Below are positions 17,592 to 27,315 of a stretch of DNA of 52,756 nucleotides, piece by piece (the stretch's first letter is position 1; each line of letters opens with the position of its first letter). Made by a program: the position numbers and the translations under genes. The notes beneath the pieces were generated by a model that was not told the DNA's origin, did not search any database, and saw only the letters and a list, made by a program, of their open reading frames with translations. Origin of the DNA: Parageobacillus thermantarcticus (GTDB taxonomy: Bacteria > Bacillota > Bacilli > Bacillales > Anoxybacillaceae); assembly GCF_900111865.1 (NCBI RefSeq), contig NZ_FOJS01000020.1, positions 1 to 52,756 of the forward strand, given 5' to 3'.

Positions 17592-17706
17592 CAATTATAT
17601 GTGTACAAAAGAAAGAGGGAATAAGAAGGAAGACAAAAACGTATTTTTTATTAACCTGTTTTGTGACCGCTTTCAAAAAATAGATGGATGAGGGAGGAGA
17701 GATGTG

Positions 17707-19392
17707 ATGAACCATCGTCATTTTCCGTATTGGCCGAAGCGGCTGAGCAAAACGCTGACAGTGCCGGAAACGACGATCGTCGATCATTTAGAAACAACAG
17801 CGAAACGCTACCCTCAGAAAACCGCTTTCCACTACTACGGATCTTCTTATTCTTACAAGCAGCTATTTGAGCAAGTCAACGCGCTTGCTGGCTACCTTCA
17901 GCGAAAGCTTTCCGTTCAGCGAGGCGACAGAGTGCTTTTATACATGCAAAATTCCCCGCAATTCGTGATTTCCTATTATGCGATTTTGCGCGCCGAAGCG
18001 ATTGTCGTTCCGATTAACCCGATGAATACAAGTGACGAACTTTCTTTCTATATTCAAGATTGCGAAACGAAAGTGGGAATCGTCGGCCAAGAACTGTTTG
18101 CCAAAGTGGAGCCGCTGCTCTCGTCTACCGCGTTAGACCGCGTGATTGTCGCCGCTTATTCCGATTATATTGGCGAACTTGGCGATGTTTCTCTTCCTGA
18201 CGAAGTGGCGCTGCCGCGGCAGACGTATGCGAATGGCCGCGTGCATTACTGGACCGATTGCTTAGAAGCGAATCTTCTTCCGAAAGAGTACAACGGCCGT
18301 GTTGACGATATCGCTGTGCTGCCGTATACATCGGGGACGACGGGAATACCAAAAGGCTGCGTTCATACACATCGAACGGTAAACGCCAACATTGTCAGCG
18401 CATACCATTGGTCGAACGTGACAAGCGACGCTGTTTGCCTCGTCACATTGCCGCTTTTTCACGTTACCGGAATGATCCACAGCATGCATGTTCCGATTTT
18501 TGCGGGCGCGACGATGGTGATGATGACCCGATGGAATCGGGATCATGCCGCGCGCTTCATTGAAATGTATCGCTGTACACACTGGGTCAATATTAGCACG
18601 ATGCTTATTGACTTTTTGGCAAATCCGTCGCTATCCAAGTATGATATTTCTTCACTTGCCAGCATCTCTGGGGGAGGCGCATCGCTTCCGGCGGCGGTAG
18701 GAGAAAAATTGTTTCAGCTGACAGGCTTGCAATATGTTGAAGGATACGGTCTTTCTGAAACGATTTCGCATACGCATTTTAACCCGCCGGATCGTCCAAA
18801 ATTACAATGTTTAGGCATTCCTTCGTTTGATGTCGATGCCCGCATCATTGACCCGGCGACGGGAAAAGAGCTTGGAGTTGGAGAAGTCGGGGAAATCGTT
18901 GTGCACGGTCCGCAAGTATTTAAAGGATATTACCGGCGCGAAAAAGAAACAGAGGAAGCATTTATCGAAATCGATGGGAAGCGGTTTTTCCGCACCGGCG
19001 ACATCGGGCGAATGGATGAAGAAGGATATTTCTTCATTGTCGACCGCGTCAAACGAATGATCAACGCCGCTGGATATAAAGTATGGCCGACGGAAGTGGA
19101 GTCGCTCCTATATAAGCATCCAGCTGTCCAGCAAGCGTGCGTTGTCGGCGTTCCTGATCCGCGCCGCGGCGAGACGGTAAAGGCGTTTATCGTGCTTCAA
19201 GACGATTATGTTGGAAAAATAACGGAACAAGACATTATTGAATGGGCGAAAACGCAAATGGCCGCGTATAAATATCCGCGTCTCGTTGAATTCCGTTCGT
19301 CGCTGCCGATGACATCGAGCGGAAAATTATTGTGGCGGAAATTGCAGGAAGAAGAGTATCAAAAATTAGAAAAAGGGGGAGCGAAAGCGTGA
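17707..19392 (+). CDS. Acyl-CoA synthetase (AMP-forming, class I adenylate-forming enzyme)
   Basis: A 561-residue enzyme that would activate a carboxylic acid with ATP and load it on CoA. The P-loop YTSGTTGIPKG is at 207-217. GYGLSE lies near 336-341, RTGDIGRMDEEGYFFIVDR contains the A8 hinge Asp, and the C-terminal SSGKLLWRK holds the catalytic lysine. The substrate is probably a medium or long-chain fatty acid, judging from the overall FadD/LcfB-like layout, but is not certain. ATG 17707 has GGGAGGAG upstream. Its stop overlaps the start of the lactonase gene by four bases (GTGA), so the two are translationally coupled. Confidence 0.9.
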   Translation: MNHRHFPYWPKRLSKTLTVPETTIVDHLETTAKRYPQKTAFHYYGSSYSYKQLFEQVNALAGYLQRKLSVQRGDRVLLYMQNSPQFVISYYAILRAEAIVVPINPMNTSDELSFYIQDCETKVGIVGQELFAKVEPLLSSTALDRVIVAAYSDYIGELGDVSLPDEVALPRQTYANGRVHYWTDCLEANLLPKEYNGRVDDIAVLPYTSGTTGIPKGCVHTHRTVNANIVSAYHWSNVTSDAVCLVTLPLFHVTGMIHSMHVPIFAGATMVMMTRWNRDHAARFIEMYRCTHWVNISTMLIDFLANPSLSKYDISSLASISGGGASLPAAVGEKLFQLTGLQYVEGYGLSETISHTHFNPPDRPKLQCLGIPSFDVDARIIDPATGKELGVGEVGEIVVHGPQVFKGYYRREKETEEAFIEIDGKRFFRTGDIGRMDEEGYFFIVDRVKRMINAAGYKVWPTEVESLLYKHPAVQQACVVGVPDPRRGETVKAFIVLQDDYVGKITEQDIIEWAKTQMAAYKYPRLVEFRSSLPMTSSGKLLWRKLQEEEYQKLEKGGAKA

Positions 19393-20366
19393 AAGGAACG
19401 GTCGAAACCGTTTGCGGGCCGGTGCCGGCGAGTGAACTTGGCAAGGCGCTGATCCATGAGCACTTTGTTTTTGGGTATCCCGGGTTTCAAGGAGATGTGA
19501 CGCTCGGACCGTTTCATTTTGAGGAAGTGCTTAAGACGGGGATCGCCGTCGCGCGAAAAATGATGGAGCATGGCGTGAAAACGGTTGTCGACCCGACGCC
19601 AAACGATTGCGGCCGCAATCCGGAGCTGCTCCGCCGCATTTCCGAAGCGACCGGGCTCCACATCATTTGCGCAACAGGGTATTATTATGAAGGGGAAGGA
19701 GCGACATCGTATTTTAAGTTCCGCCAGCTGCTTGGCACAGCAGAAGAAGAAATATATGAAATGTTTATGACCGAAATTACAAAAGGAATCGCTCGTACAG
19801 GAATCAAACCTGGGGTGATTAAGCTAGCATCGAGCAAAAACGAAATGACCGAATATGAAAAAATGTTTTTCCGTGCTGCTGCGCGCGTCCAAAAAGAAAC
19901 AGGAATTGCTATTATCACCCATACTCAAGAAGGTACGATGGGGCCGGAGCAAGCCGCATATTTACTCGAACACGGTGCGGATCCGCAAAAAATCGTCATT
20001 GGCCACATGTGTGGAAACACTGATCCAGAATACCAGAAAAAGACGCTACAACACGGGGTGTACATCGCTTTTGATCGCTTCGGCCTTCAAGGAATGGTCG
20101 GCGCTCCAACCGACCAAGAGCGGATTCGCACATTGTTACCGTTGCTTCGTGAAGGATTTCATGAACAAATAATGCTTTCCCATGATACCGTCAATGTTTG
20201 GCTTGGGCGTCCGCCGCAAATGCCTGAACCGCTTGCTTCGCTAATGAGCAATTGGCATGTCGGACATTTATTTGAGGCGATCATTCCGACGCTGAAGAAA
20301 GAGGGAGTGACAGAAGAACAGTTAGAGCAAATGCTCGTCCAAAATCCTGCAAATTGGGTTGCGTAA
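19389..20366 (+). CDS. Phosphotriesterase-like lactonase (PLL, GKL-like)
   Basis: A 325-residue binuclear-metal TIM-barrel hydrolase. The metal ligands are in place: His23 and His25 in IHEHF, the carbamylated Lys145 in GVIKLASS, His178 in THTQEG, His206 in IGHMCGN and Asp266 in LSHD. It is very close, from memory, to the Geobacillus kaustophilus lactonase GKL, which hydrolyses N-acyl-homoserine lactones and other lactones and weakly hydrolyses organophosphates. The start is GTG 19389, overlapping the ligase stop; longer in-frame starts lie within the ligase. Coupling with an acyl-CoA ligase suggests lactone ring opening followed by CoA activation of the hydroxy acid. Confidence 0.93.
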   Translation: MKGTVETVCGPVPASELGKALIHEHFVFGYPGFQGDVTLGPFHFEEVLKTGIAVARKMMEHGVKTVVDPTPNDCGRNPELLRRISEATGLHIICATGYYYEGEGATSYFKFRQLLGTAEEEIYEMFMTEITKGIARTGIKPGVIKLASSKNEMTEYEKMFFRAAARVQKETGIAIITHTQEGTMGPEQAAYLLEHGADPQKIVIGHMCGNTDPEYQKKTLQHGVYIAFDRFGLQGMVGAPTDQERIRTLLPLLREGFHEQIMLSHDTVNVWLGRPPQMPEPLASLMSNWHVGHLFEAIIPTLKKEGVTEEQLEQMLVQNPANWVA

Positions 20367-20378
20367 TCCGAGGCACAA

Positions 20379-20429
20379 GGCCGCTTCCGAAAAGCGAAGA
20401 CGATCTGCTTTTTGGAAGCGGTCTTTTTG
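20379..20429 (+). terminator. Terminator after the lactonase gene
   Basis: GGCCGCTTCCGAAAAGC (20379-20395) pairs with GCTTTTTGGAAGCGGTC (20407-20423), followed by TTTTTG. Confidence 0.85.
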
Positions 20430-20505
20430 ATGATGTATAAAATGAATATTTTTCCTTTTTTGTTTAAAAATAAAGGAAGATATTTTAAAAAAAGGAGGGG
20501 AAGAG

Positions 20506-22173
20506 GTGACGGTTACGGAAAAACGGCTTCTGTCCTTCTCGTTTGCCGCGATCGCTTTGTTTGTCTCGCCGTATTTTTTGCTTGGCGAAGATGCACATAT
20601 GCGGGTGCATGATAATTTGGATTCCAATATTGCTTGGTATAAAGTCATCACAAGAAGCGGGGAGCTGTTTGGTCCGATCGATGCCGTCATCCCGCAAATT
20701 GCAAACGGGCTGCCGCGAAACGCATTCGGTACGGAATTCAGCGGAATCGTCTGGCTTCACGCGTTATTTCCATCGATTTACGCATATGGATTAAACCAAA
20801 CGATTACTCGCGTGTTTGCGTTTATTGGCATGTATTTACTGTTAAGGAAATATGTCATTCCCGAGCGAAAATGGATGTGGATCCGCGTTGGCACGTCCCT
20901 TGCTTTTGCCCTGACGCCGTTTTGGCCGTCGGGGATGCTTAGCACGCTTGGAATGCCGCTTGCGCTGTGGGCGTTTTTAAACATCCGCGCTGGCGAGCGT
21001 TCATGGGCCAACTACATTGTGCTTACATTATTGCCATTCTATTCAAGTTTTGTGCTTGGTTTCTTCTTTTTCTTAAGCGCGCTGGGAATATGGTGGCTCG
21101 TGGATGTCATCCGCGGCAAAGGATGGAATTGGCGTTTTTTCTTCGCGATTGCCTACATGGCCGCCATTTATTTGGCGATGGATTACCGCTTTGTCCATTC
21201 GTTGTTATTTTCCGATGAACCGACAAGCCGTGATGAATATTTTCATGCTCGCCTGCCGCTGTGGCGCGTCATCCGTTTAATTGTGAAAAACTACGTTCTT
21301 GGCCATACGCATGTGATGACGGTGCACGGACTTGTCATTTTGCCGGTGACGTTAATGGCATTGTACATTGTTTGGAAGAAAAAGTTATGGCAGCGGGAAA
21401 AACTGTTTATATTTTTACATGTGTTGAATGTCGCGCTGTCGGCATGGTACGCGTTTTGGTTTTACAAAGGATGGGTTCCGTTAACGGAGCGTTTCGACAT
21501 TCTCGATAAATTTAATTTTGCCCGCTTTCACTTTTTGCGGCCGATGGTCATTTACGTGCTGTTTGCCGTTTCGCTCAAAATTTTATGGCAGCAAGGGATT
21601 TTGTGGAAAAATGTATGTTTTGCGGCGCTTACCGCTCAGTTCGTCGTTCTCGCCGCTTTTAATGAGGAAATTGCGCACCGCAATAAGCCGTCATTTCGCG
21701 AGTTTTACGCGGAAAAGCAGTTTCAAGAAATAAAAGAATATATTGGACGTCCTGTTCATACATACCGTGTTGCCAGCATCGGCATTCATCCGGCGATCGC
21801 GCAATATAACGGCTTCTATACGTTGGATACGTATAACAATTTTTATCCGCTTTCGTATAAGCATAAGTTTCGCCAAATTATCGCGAAAGAGTTGGCAAAG
21901 GACAAAAAGCTGCGCGAATATTTCGATGAATGGGGAGGGCGCTGTTACATTTTTGTCGACGAATTAGGAAAACATTATATGTTTAAAAAGCATTCGAAAC
22001 GAACGATTAAACGTTTACAGCTAAATACCGCTGTGTTTCGTGAAATGGGCGGCCGTTACATCTTTTCGGCGCTGCCGATTGAAAATGCAAAACAAAATCA
22101 GCTGGCGCTTGAGAAAGTGTTTCGTTCTAAACAATCGGCATGGACGATTTATTTATACAAGGTGATGCCGTAA
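20506..22173 (+). CDS. ykoS: Multi-pass membrane protein of the YkoS / DUF6044 family
   Basis: A 555-residue protein with about eleven membrane helices in the first 400 residues and a soluble C-terminal part (about 420-555). The start is GTG after AAAAGGAGGGGAAGAG. Topology resembles GT-C-type glycosyltransferases or YfhO-like proteins, including an acidic loop near the N-terminus (RVHDNLDSNIAWY). The next gene, 13 bases on, encodes a polyprenyl-phosphate-type glycosyltransferase, as in the B. subtilis ykoS-ykoT pair. I infer transfer of a lipid-linked sugar to a cell-envelope acceptor; direct evidence is absent. Confidence 0.8.
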   Translation: MTVTEKRLLSFSFAAIALFVSPYFLLGEDAHMRVHDNLDSNIAWYKVITRSGELFGPIDAVIPQIANGLPRNAFGTEFSGIVWLHALFPSIYAYGLNQTITRVFAFIGMYLLLRKYVIPERKWMWIRVGTSLAFALTPFWPSGMLSTLGMPLALWAFLNIRAGERSWANYIVLTLLPFYSSFVLGFFFFLSALGIWWLVDVIRGKGWNWRFFFAIAYMAAIYLAMDYRFVHSLLFSDEPTSRDEYFHARLPLWRVIRLIVKNYVLGHTHVMTVHGLVILPVTLMALYIVWKKKLWQREKLFIFLHVLNVALSAWYAFWFYKGWVPLTERFDILDKFNFARFHFLRPMVIYVLFAVSLKILWQQGILWKNVCFAALTAQFVVLAAFNEEIAHRNKPSFREFYAEKQFQEIKEYIGRPVHTYRVASIGIHPAIAQYNGFYTLDTYNNFYPLSYKHKFRQIIAKELAKDKKLREYFDEWGGRCYIFVDELGKHYMFKKHSKRTIKRLQLNTAVFREMGGRYIFSALPIENAKQNQLALEKVFRSKQSAWTIYLYKVMP

Positions 22174-22186
22174 GGAGGGAACAGCC

Positions 22187-23212
22187 ATGAACGAACCGAT
22201 GCTGACGATTGTCGTGCCGTGTTACAACGAAGAGGAGGTATTGCCGAAAACGATCGATAAGCTCCGCGACCTGCGTAAGAAGCTGATTGATGAGCGGCTT
22301 ATTTCCCCTGAAAGCGCGTTGTTGTTTGTCGATGATGGAAGCGGTGACGGGACGTGGGACATTATTTATAAAGCGAGCTTGCGTTATCCGGAAGTAAAAG
22401 GGCTGAAACTTGCGCGCAACGCCGGACATCAAAACGCGCTGCTGGCAGGGCTGTTTGCCGCGAAAACTCGTTCTGATTGCATCGTTTCGATCGATGCCGA
22501 TTTGCAAGATGATATTTTCGTTATTCGCGATTTTGTCAAAAAATTTCACGAAGGATATGAAATTGTATATGGGGTGCGGAATAAGCGTGATGCCGATACG
22601 TTTTTTAAACGCCACACCGCCCAATGGTTTTATAAGCTGATGAAGGCGATGGGGGTCGATCTTGTTTATAATCACGCTGATTATCGTTTGCTAAGCCGGC
22701 GTGCGGTCGAGGAGCTTGAGCGGTTTGAAGAGGTGAATTTGTTTTTGCGCGGGATCGTGCCGCTGCTTGGCTTCCGTTCTACAACCGTCCATTATGATCG
22801 AAAAGAGCGGCTTGCAGGAAAAACGAAATATCCGCTCAAAAAAATGATCGCGTTTGCTTTGGATGGAATCACTTCGTTTAGTGTTACGCCGATTCGCCTG
22901 ATTTCGCTCATTGGGTTTGCTTTCTTTTTTATCAGCCTATTATTCGGCGGATATTTTCTGTTTTTAAAATTTACCGGCCATACGCAGACAGGATGGACAT
23001 CGCTCATTATATCGATTTGGCTTCTCGGCGGTTTGCAGCTGATTGCCCTTGGCTTGATCGGGGAATATATTGGAAAAATTTATAAAGAAACGAAACGCCG
23101 TCCTCGATACATTGTCGATCTTGATTTATTTAATTTGTGGAAGCCGCAGCATCATCTTTCTTCGCTCACCGAAAGATCAGCGATGACGGAAATGCGAAAG
23201 CCTCGTTCGTAA
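22187..23212 (+). CDS. ykoT: GT2 glycosyltransferase of the polyprenyl-phosphate glycosyltransferase type (YkoT)
   Basis: A 341-residue membrane enzyme that would transfer a sugar from a nucleotide sugar to undecaprenyl phosphate. The GT-A domain shows TIVVPCYNEEEVLP at the start, FVDDGSGDGTWD, KLARNAGHQNALLAG and the metal-binding IDADLQDD. Near the C-terminus, two helices (about 235-265 and 270-300) and LGLIGEYIGKIYKETKRRPRY match the GtrB/DPMS-like family. It forms an operon with ykoS. The start has a strong AAGGAGGG site. Confidence 0.9.
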   Translation: MNEPMLTIVVPCYNEEEVLPKTIDKLRDLRKKLIDERLISPESALLFVDDGSGDGTWDIIYKASLRYPEVKGLKLARNAGHQNALLAGLFAAKTRSDCIVSIDADLQDDIFVIRDFVKKFHEGYEIVYGVRNKRDADTFFKRHTAQWFYKLMKAMGVDLVYNHADYRLLSRRAVEELERFEEVNLFLRGIVPLLGFRSTTVHYDRKERLAGKTKYPLKKMIAFALDGITSFSVTPIRLISLIGFAFFFISLLFGGYFLFLKFTGHTQTGWTSLIISIWLLGGLQLIALGLIGEYIGKIYKETKRRPRYIVDLDLFNLWKPQHHLSSLTERSAMTEMRKPRS

Positions 23213-23279
23213 TAATTTTACTTGCAATATGGGAAAAGAAAGAGTAGACTTTTTTGTGAAAAATGATATATGTTGTTTG

Positions 23280-23369
23280 CGGGAGCTTGCGGAAGCAGGC
23301 TGAGAGTACGGCTATATTCCGCCGTTGACCGCTCGAACCTGTTTGGGTAATGCCAGCGCAGGGAAAGTG
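23280..23369 (+). promoter_or_regulatory. TPP (THI-box) riboswitch
   Basis: Conserved pieces in order: CGGGAGC, GGCTGAGAGTAC, GACCGCTCGAACCTG, GGGTAATGCCAGCGCAGGGA. Thiamine pyrophosphate binding is expected to promote the terminator at 23385-23417 and stop transcription of thiMDE. A possible promoter TTGCAA-N17-TAGACT starts near 23224. Confidence 0.94.
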
Positions 23370-23384
23370 ATGGTAGGGTGATAT

Positions 23385-23417
23385 GCACTTTGCTTGCGCG
23401 CAAAGTGTTTTTTTATT
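23385..23417 (+). terminator. TPP riboswitch attenuator
   Basis: GCACTTTGC (23385-23393) pairs with GCGCAAAGTG (23398-23407), followed by TTTTTTTATTTT, between aptamer and thiM. Confidence 0.85.
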
Positions 23418-23442
23418 TTGCAAAAACGGGAGAGGATGGGAC

Positions 23443-24249
23443 ATGAATAATCAAGAAGCGGCAAACGTGTTGCAAATGGTGAGAAAAGCCAACCCGCTCG
23501 TACATAACATTACGAACGTTGTCGTAACGAATTTTACAGCGAACGGTTTGCTTGCGTTAGGCGCTTCGCCGGTGATGGCGTATGCGAAAGAGGAAGTCGC
23601 CGATATGGCCAAAATCGCCGGAGCGCTCGTTTTAAACATCGGAACATTGAATCAAACGGAAGTAGAAGCGATGGTGATCGCCGGAAAGGCAGCAAATGAA
23701 GCGGGCGTTCCGGTTATTTTTGATCCTGTCGGCGCCGGCGCGACGCCGTATCGAACGGAAACGGCGCGAAACATCGTCCGCGACGTGGCAGTATCGGCCA
23801 TTCGCGGCAATGCGGCGGAAATCGCCAATGTTATTGGAGAAACGTGGGAGATTAAAGGGGTTGACGCCGGAGAAGGAAGCGGCGATGTCGTTGCTTTGGC
23901 GAAAAAAGCGGCGAAGCAGCTGAAAACAGTAGTCGTCATTACCGGAAAAGACGATGTCGCGACAGATGGAGAGACGACGTATATCATTCATAACGGACAT
24001 CCGTTGTTAACGAAAGTAACCGGGACCGGCTGTTTGTTGACATCCGTGATCGGCGCTTTTGCCGCGGTGGAGCGGAATGTGCTAAAAGCAGCGGCGGCGG
24101 CGCTCGTCAGCTACGGGGTTGCCGCGGAAATCGCGGCGAAAGAAGCGGAAGAAGGGCCTGGCAGCTTTCAAATCGCCTTTTTAAACGCGCTTTCTCGCAT
24201 AGGGGCGGAGGAAATCGGACAATACGGACGCATCGAACAAGGAAAATGA
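23443..24249 (+). CDS. thiM: Hydroxyethylthiazole kinase
   Basis: ThiM phosphorylates 4-methyl-5-(2-hydroxyethyl)thiazole in thiamine salvage. The 268-residue protein has the ribokinase-like family features [49 protein letters not shown], and the anion-hole/catalytic region [15 protein letters not shown] with Cys. ATG 23443 is preferred over an open upstream stretch that overlaps the attenuator. It is first in the TPP-controlled thiM-thiD-thiE operon. Confidence 0.96.
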   Translation: MNNQEAANVLQMVRKANPLVHNITNVVVTNFTANGLLALGASPVMAYAKEEVADMAKIAGALVLNIGTLNQTEVEAMVIAGKAANEAGVPVIFDPVGAGATPYRTETARNIVRDVAVSAIRGNAAEIANVIGETWEIKGVDAGEGSGDVVALAKKAAKQLKTVVVITGKDDVATDGETTYIIHNGHPLLTKVTGTGCLLTSVIGAFAAVERNVLKAAAAALVSYGVAAEIAAKEAEEGPGSFQIAFLNALSRIGAEEIGQYGRIEQGK

Positions 24250-24264
24250 AGGGAGAGAAACATC

Positions 24265-25068
24265 ATGGTATATAAAGCGCTAACGATTGCCGGTTCGGAT
24301 AGCGGCGGCGGTGCTGGGATTCAAGCCGATTTAAAGACATTTCAAGAATTGCATGTATTCGGAATGTCCGCGCTAACGGCGGTAACGGCGCAAAATACGC
24401 TCGGCGTGCAAGGAGTGTATCCGCTGTCTCCAGAGGCGGTTGCACAGCAAATCGAATCCGTCGGCACCGATTTAGGTGCGGATGCGGTAAAAACAGGAAT
24501 GTTGTTTAGTGCGGAAATTATTAAAGCGGTTGCTGCGAAAGTGAAACAATTCGGATGGGACCGCCTCGTCGTCGATCCGGTCATGATTGCTAAAGGCGGC
24601 GCTCCGCTGTTGCAAGAAGAGGCAGTAAGCGCGTTGAAAACATATTTGCTTCCGCTTGCGATGGTGGCGACTCCGAACATTCCGGAGGCGGAAGCGCTAA
24701 CTGGCCTAGAGATTCGAACGATCGATGACCGAAAAGAAGCGGCGAAGCGCCTGCATGAACAGGGAGTGAAGTATGTCGTCATTAAAGGCGGCCACGACGA
24801 TGACGGAGAGGAAACGGTCGATATATTATACGATGGCAGCGAATTTTTCGATTTCACAAGCAAGCGCATTAATACAAAACATACGCACGGAACGGGCTGT
24901 ACGTTTTCCGCGGCGATCACTGCGGAGCTTGCCAAAGGAAAAACGGTGCAAGAAGCGGTGCAGACAGCAAAATCATTCATTCAAGCCGCTATTGAACATG
25001 AATTAGGCATCGGCCACGGCCACGGCCCGACAAACCATTGGGCGTATCGGGACAGCCAAACGCGGTAG
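24265..25068 (+). CDS. thiD: Hydroxymethylpyrimidine/phosphomethylpyrimidine kinase
   Basis: ThiD phosphorylates HMP and HMP-P to the pyrophosphate used by ThiE. The 267-residue sequence begins ALTIAGSDSGGGAGIQADLK, the family signature, followed by GMSALTAVTAQNT, KTGML, VVDPVMIAKGG, TPNIPEAEALTG and the catalytic TKHTHGTGCTFSAAI. The C-terminus ends in a short GIGHGHGPTNHW stretch, usual for the thiD group. It lies 15 bases after thiM with a GGGAGAG site. Confidence 0.96.
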   Translation: MVYKALTIAGSDSGGGAGIQADLKTFQELHVFGMSALTAVTAQNTLGVQGVYPLSPEAVAQQIESVGTDLGADAVKTGMLFSAEIIKAVAAKVKQFGWDRLVVDPVMIAKGGAPLLQEEAVSALKTYLLPLAMVATPNIPEAEALTGLEIRTIDDRKEAAKRLHEQGVKYVVIKGGHDDDGEETVDILYDGSEFFDFTSKRINTKHTHGTGCTFSAAITAELAKGKTVQEAVQTAKSFIQAAIEHELGIGHGHGPTNHWAYRDSQTR

Positions 25069-25078
25069 GTGAGGAAAA

Positions 25079-25738
25079 TTGGCGCGAATCGCAAGCGAAG
25101 AGATGAAACAACGGTTGAAAGTGTATTTTATTATGGGAAGTGTCAACTGTAAAAAGCCGCCATTAGAAGCATTGACAGAAGCGATCGATGGCGGAATCAC
25201 GCTATTTCAATTTCGGGAAAAAGGGAGCGGTGCGCTTGTCGGCGAGCAAAAATACGAGCTTGCCAAACAGCTGCAAGCTATTTGCCAAAAGCGCGGCATA
25301 CCGTTTATCGTCAACGACGATGTCGAACTAGCGCTTGCCATTGATGCCGATGGGGTGCATATCGGACAGGACGATGAAGATGCGCGTATTGTCCGTGAAA
25401 AAATCGGTGACAAAATTCTCGGAGTGTCGGCGCATAATTTGGAAGAAGCGCAAGCGGCGGTCGCTGCTGGCGCCGATTATATCGGGGTAGGGCCGATTTA
25501 CCCGACGAAATCGAAAGCAGATGCGAAGCAGGCGCAAGGCCCCGGGATCATTCGTCTTCTTCGCGACCATGGAATCGCTATTCCGATCGTGGGAATTGGC
25601 GGCATTACCGCGGAAAATGCCGGCGAAGTGATGAGCGCTGGCGCGGACGGCGTTTCCGTCATCAGCGCGATCGCTTCCGCCTCTTCGCCGTTGCTAGCAA
25701 CAAAACAGCTCGCGCAAGCGGTGTTCAATAATGAATAA
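25079..25738 (+). CDS. thiE: Thiamine-phosphate synthase
   Basis: ThiE couples HMP-pyrophosphate and thiazole phosphate to thiamine phosphate. The 219-residue TIM-barrel protein shows [58 protein letters not shown] and GIGGIT, with phosphate-binding SVISAIA at the end. The likely start is TTG 25079 with AGGTGAGG upstream, so translation may be modest. It completes the operon before a terminator. Confidence 0.95.
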   Translation: MARIASEEMKQRLKVYFIMGSVNCKKPPLEALTEAIDGGITLFQFREKGSGALVGEQKYELAKQLQAICQKRGIPFIVNDDVELALAIDADGVHIGQDDEDARIVREKIGDKILGVSAHNLEEAQAAVAAGADYIGVGPIYPTKSKADAKQAQGPGIIRLLRDHGIAIPIVGIGGITAENAGEVMSAGADGVSVISAIASASSPLLATKQLAQAVFNNE

Positions 25739-25773
25739 AAGGTGCCCCAAATGTTGGGCACCTTCTTTTTTTG
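25739..25773. terminator. Terminator of thiMDE
   Basis: AAGGTGCCCCA (25739-25749) pairs with TGGGCACCTT (25755-25764), followed by CTTTTTTT. It may also serve the convergent gene. Confidence 0.85.
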
Positions 25774-25776
25774 CCA

Positions 25777-26772
25777 TTAAGAAACAGCCTGTTTTCTTTT
25801 CGGGAATTGCCATTCCAAAAGCGGACGCATGATGCGTGCAATCGGCGCGCTTCCAAGCACAAGCACGACAATGACAGATAATCCTAACAATAACGGGTAA
25901 CCGTGAATACTCATAATAAAATCTGGGAATTTTGTTTCATGCAAGTATTTTAAAATAAATCCATGCAAAATATAAATATAAAAGGTTCTTGCGCCTAATA
26001 CTGAAAAAGAGAAGCGCCGGTTTGGAACAAGTGCAAGAAAACAGAGCATCATTAACGTGCTTGCGCCATAAATAACGAGCCGTCCAACAATCCCTTTTTC
26101 TTCTGGCACGCCGAGCGTATCGTACGATTTGGAGCCATATAGCCATTCTTGCGGCAAATCAGGAAAACCAAAATGGATCATCATGAACATTCCAGCTAAT
26201 ATAAAAAGTGAAAACGAGCGCAGGCGCCATGTAAATAACCGTTCGATATCATGTTTATGCAGAAAATAACCTAATAAAAAAAATGGGAAAAACGTAAAAG
26301 TGCGCGATATGCTTAGCCATTTTTCCGCATCGAGCATGCCCGCTCCCACGCCTAAGAGAAGAGAAAGCGATAGCGAAACGTGTTTTGGAATTTTCGCAAA
26401 GATCCATAATAGCAAATTCCAGCTGAATAAGCTAATCAAAAACCATAAACTCCATTGCGGGGTGAACAGATCAAATTCAATGGAATCTTTTTGGTATAAA
26501 AAGTAATAGTAAACGGAATACAACAGTTGAAAAATAAGATAAGGAAGCAATAATTTTTTAGTTATTTTTTTGAAATATCCTCGTTGATGAAAGTTTTTTG
26601 CAAAATATCCTGAAATAAAAATAAACGCCGGCATATGGAAAAAGAAAATCCAAATATATAAGCTATGCACCCATAGCACCTCATCGATATACGGGCGAAG
26701 AAAGTGGCCAAACACAACGAGGAGCACCAACACGAATTTCGCGTTGTCAAAGTAGTAATCGCGCTCGCTCAT
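25777..26772 (-). CDS. Membrane acyltransferase, acyltransferase-3 family
   Basis: A 331-residue protein with about ten membrane helices. The N-terminal segment YYFDNAKFVLVLLVVFGHFLRPY carries the conserved His of the family, followed by FFFHMPAFIFISGYFAK. Relatives move acetyl or other acyl groups from the cytoplasm to cell-wall polymers or exported polysaccharides; B. subtilis YkrP/YfiQ look similar. The start, ATG on the complement of 26770-26772, has a GGAGG site. It is monocistronic. The substrate is not readable. Confidence 0.85.
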   Translation of the reverse strand: MSERDYYFDNAKFVLVLLVVFGHFLRPYIDEVLWVHSLYIWIFFFHMPAFIFISGYFAKNFHQRGYFKKITKKLLLPYLIFQLLYSVYYYFLYQKDSIEFDLFTPQWSLWFLISLFSWNLLLWIFAKIPKHVSLSLSLLLGVGAGMLDAEKWLSISRTFTFFPFFLLGYFLHKHDIERLFTWRLRSFSLFILAGMFMMIHFGFPDLPQEWLYGSKSYDTLGVPEEKGIVGRLVIYGASTLMMLCFLALVPNRRFSFSVLGARTFYIYILHGFILKYLHETKFPDFIMSIHGYPLLLGLSVIVVLVLGSAPIARIMRPLLEWQFPKRKQAVS

Positions 26773-26870
26773 AGTGTTTCCTCCTTTTTATCTATACCAA
26801 TTCGAATGATACTTCTTCTTTTTCGAGGGGTCAATAGCATATCATTTTTTGGAAAGGTGCGAAATTTCCG

Positions 26871-27071
26871 ATGATTAACAAAAAAGAATTGGAAACGGCC
26901 GATATGACCCAATTATTAGAAATCATCAATGCGAAAGGGGATGAGGGAGAACTTGAACAAATAGTGGAACTTGTGTGGCAAGATGAAATGTTTTCGGAAG
27001 GAAAGCGCGCGTTAGCGAAAGATGGAGGCAACGCTGACGAGAAAGGAGGAGAATACCCATCATGGAAGTGA
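26871..27071 (+). CDS. Small acidic protein of unknown function
   Basis: A 66-residue hydrophilic, acidic frame ([20 protein letters not shown] at the start), preceded by GGAAAGGTG. It has no membrane segment or recognised motif. Its last ten bases overlap the start of sspH, and its tail reads through the sspH ribosome binding site, so co-transcription in the forespore is plausible. It could also be a leader frame of no function. Confidence 0.45.
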   Translation: MINKKELETADMTQLLEIINAKGDEGELEQIVELVWQDEMFSEGKRALAKDGGNADEKGGEYPSWK

Positions 27072-27241
27072 TACGCGCGAAACAAATTGCTGAATCGGGA
27101 AAAATCGTGCCGGTTACCTATGAGGGGAAGCAAGTAATGATTCAACACGTGGACGAGGCGCGGGAAATGGCGCGCATTTATATAAAAAATCACCCGGAGA
27201 AAGAAATGGAAGTACCGGTTCGCCTTCTGCAAGAAGAATAG
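27062..27241 (+). CDS. sspH: H-type small acid-soluble spore protein
   Basis: A 59-residue protein: [20 protein letters not shown], then [20 protein letters not shown] and a basic/acidic tail. This length and the ..RAK.I..S....V.Y.G..V.IQHV.E....ARIY pattern are those of the SspH family, minor SASPs packaged in the spore core. It is preceded by AAAGGAGGAG. Expression from a forespore sigma factor is expected from the family; I could not identify the promoter with confidence. Confidence 0.85.
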   Translation: MEVIRAKQIAESGKIVPVTYEGKQVMIQHVDEAREMARIYIKNHPEKEMEVPVRLLQEE

Positions 27242-27315
27242 TCGCATGCGATGGCACTTTCGGTTCACATATGATATAATAACAAAAGAACGAATAAACA
27301 TATGGAGTGAATCAT

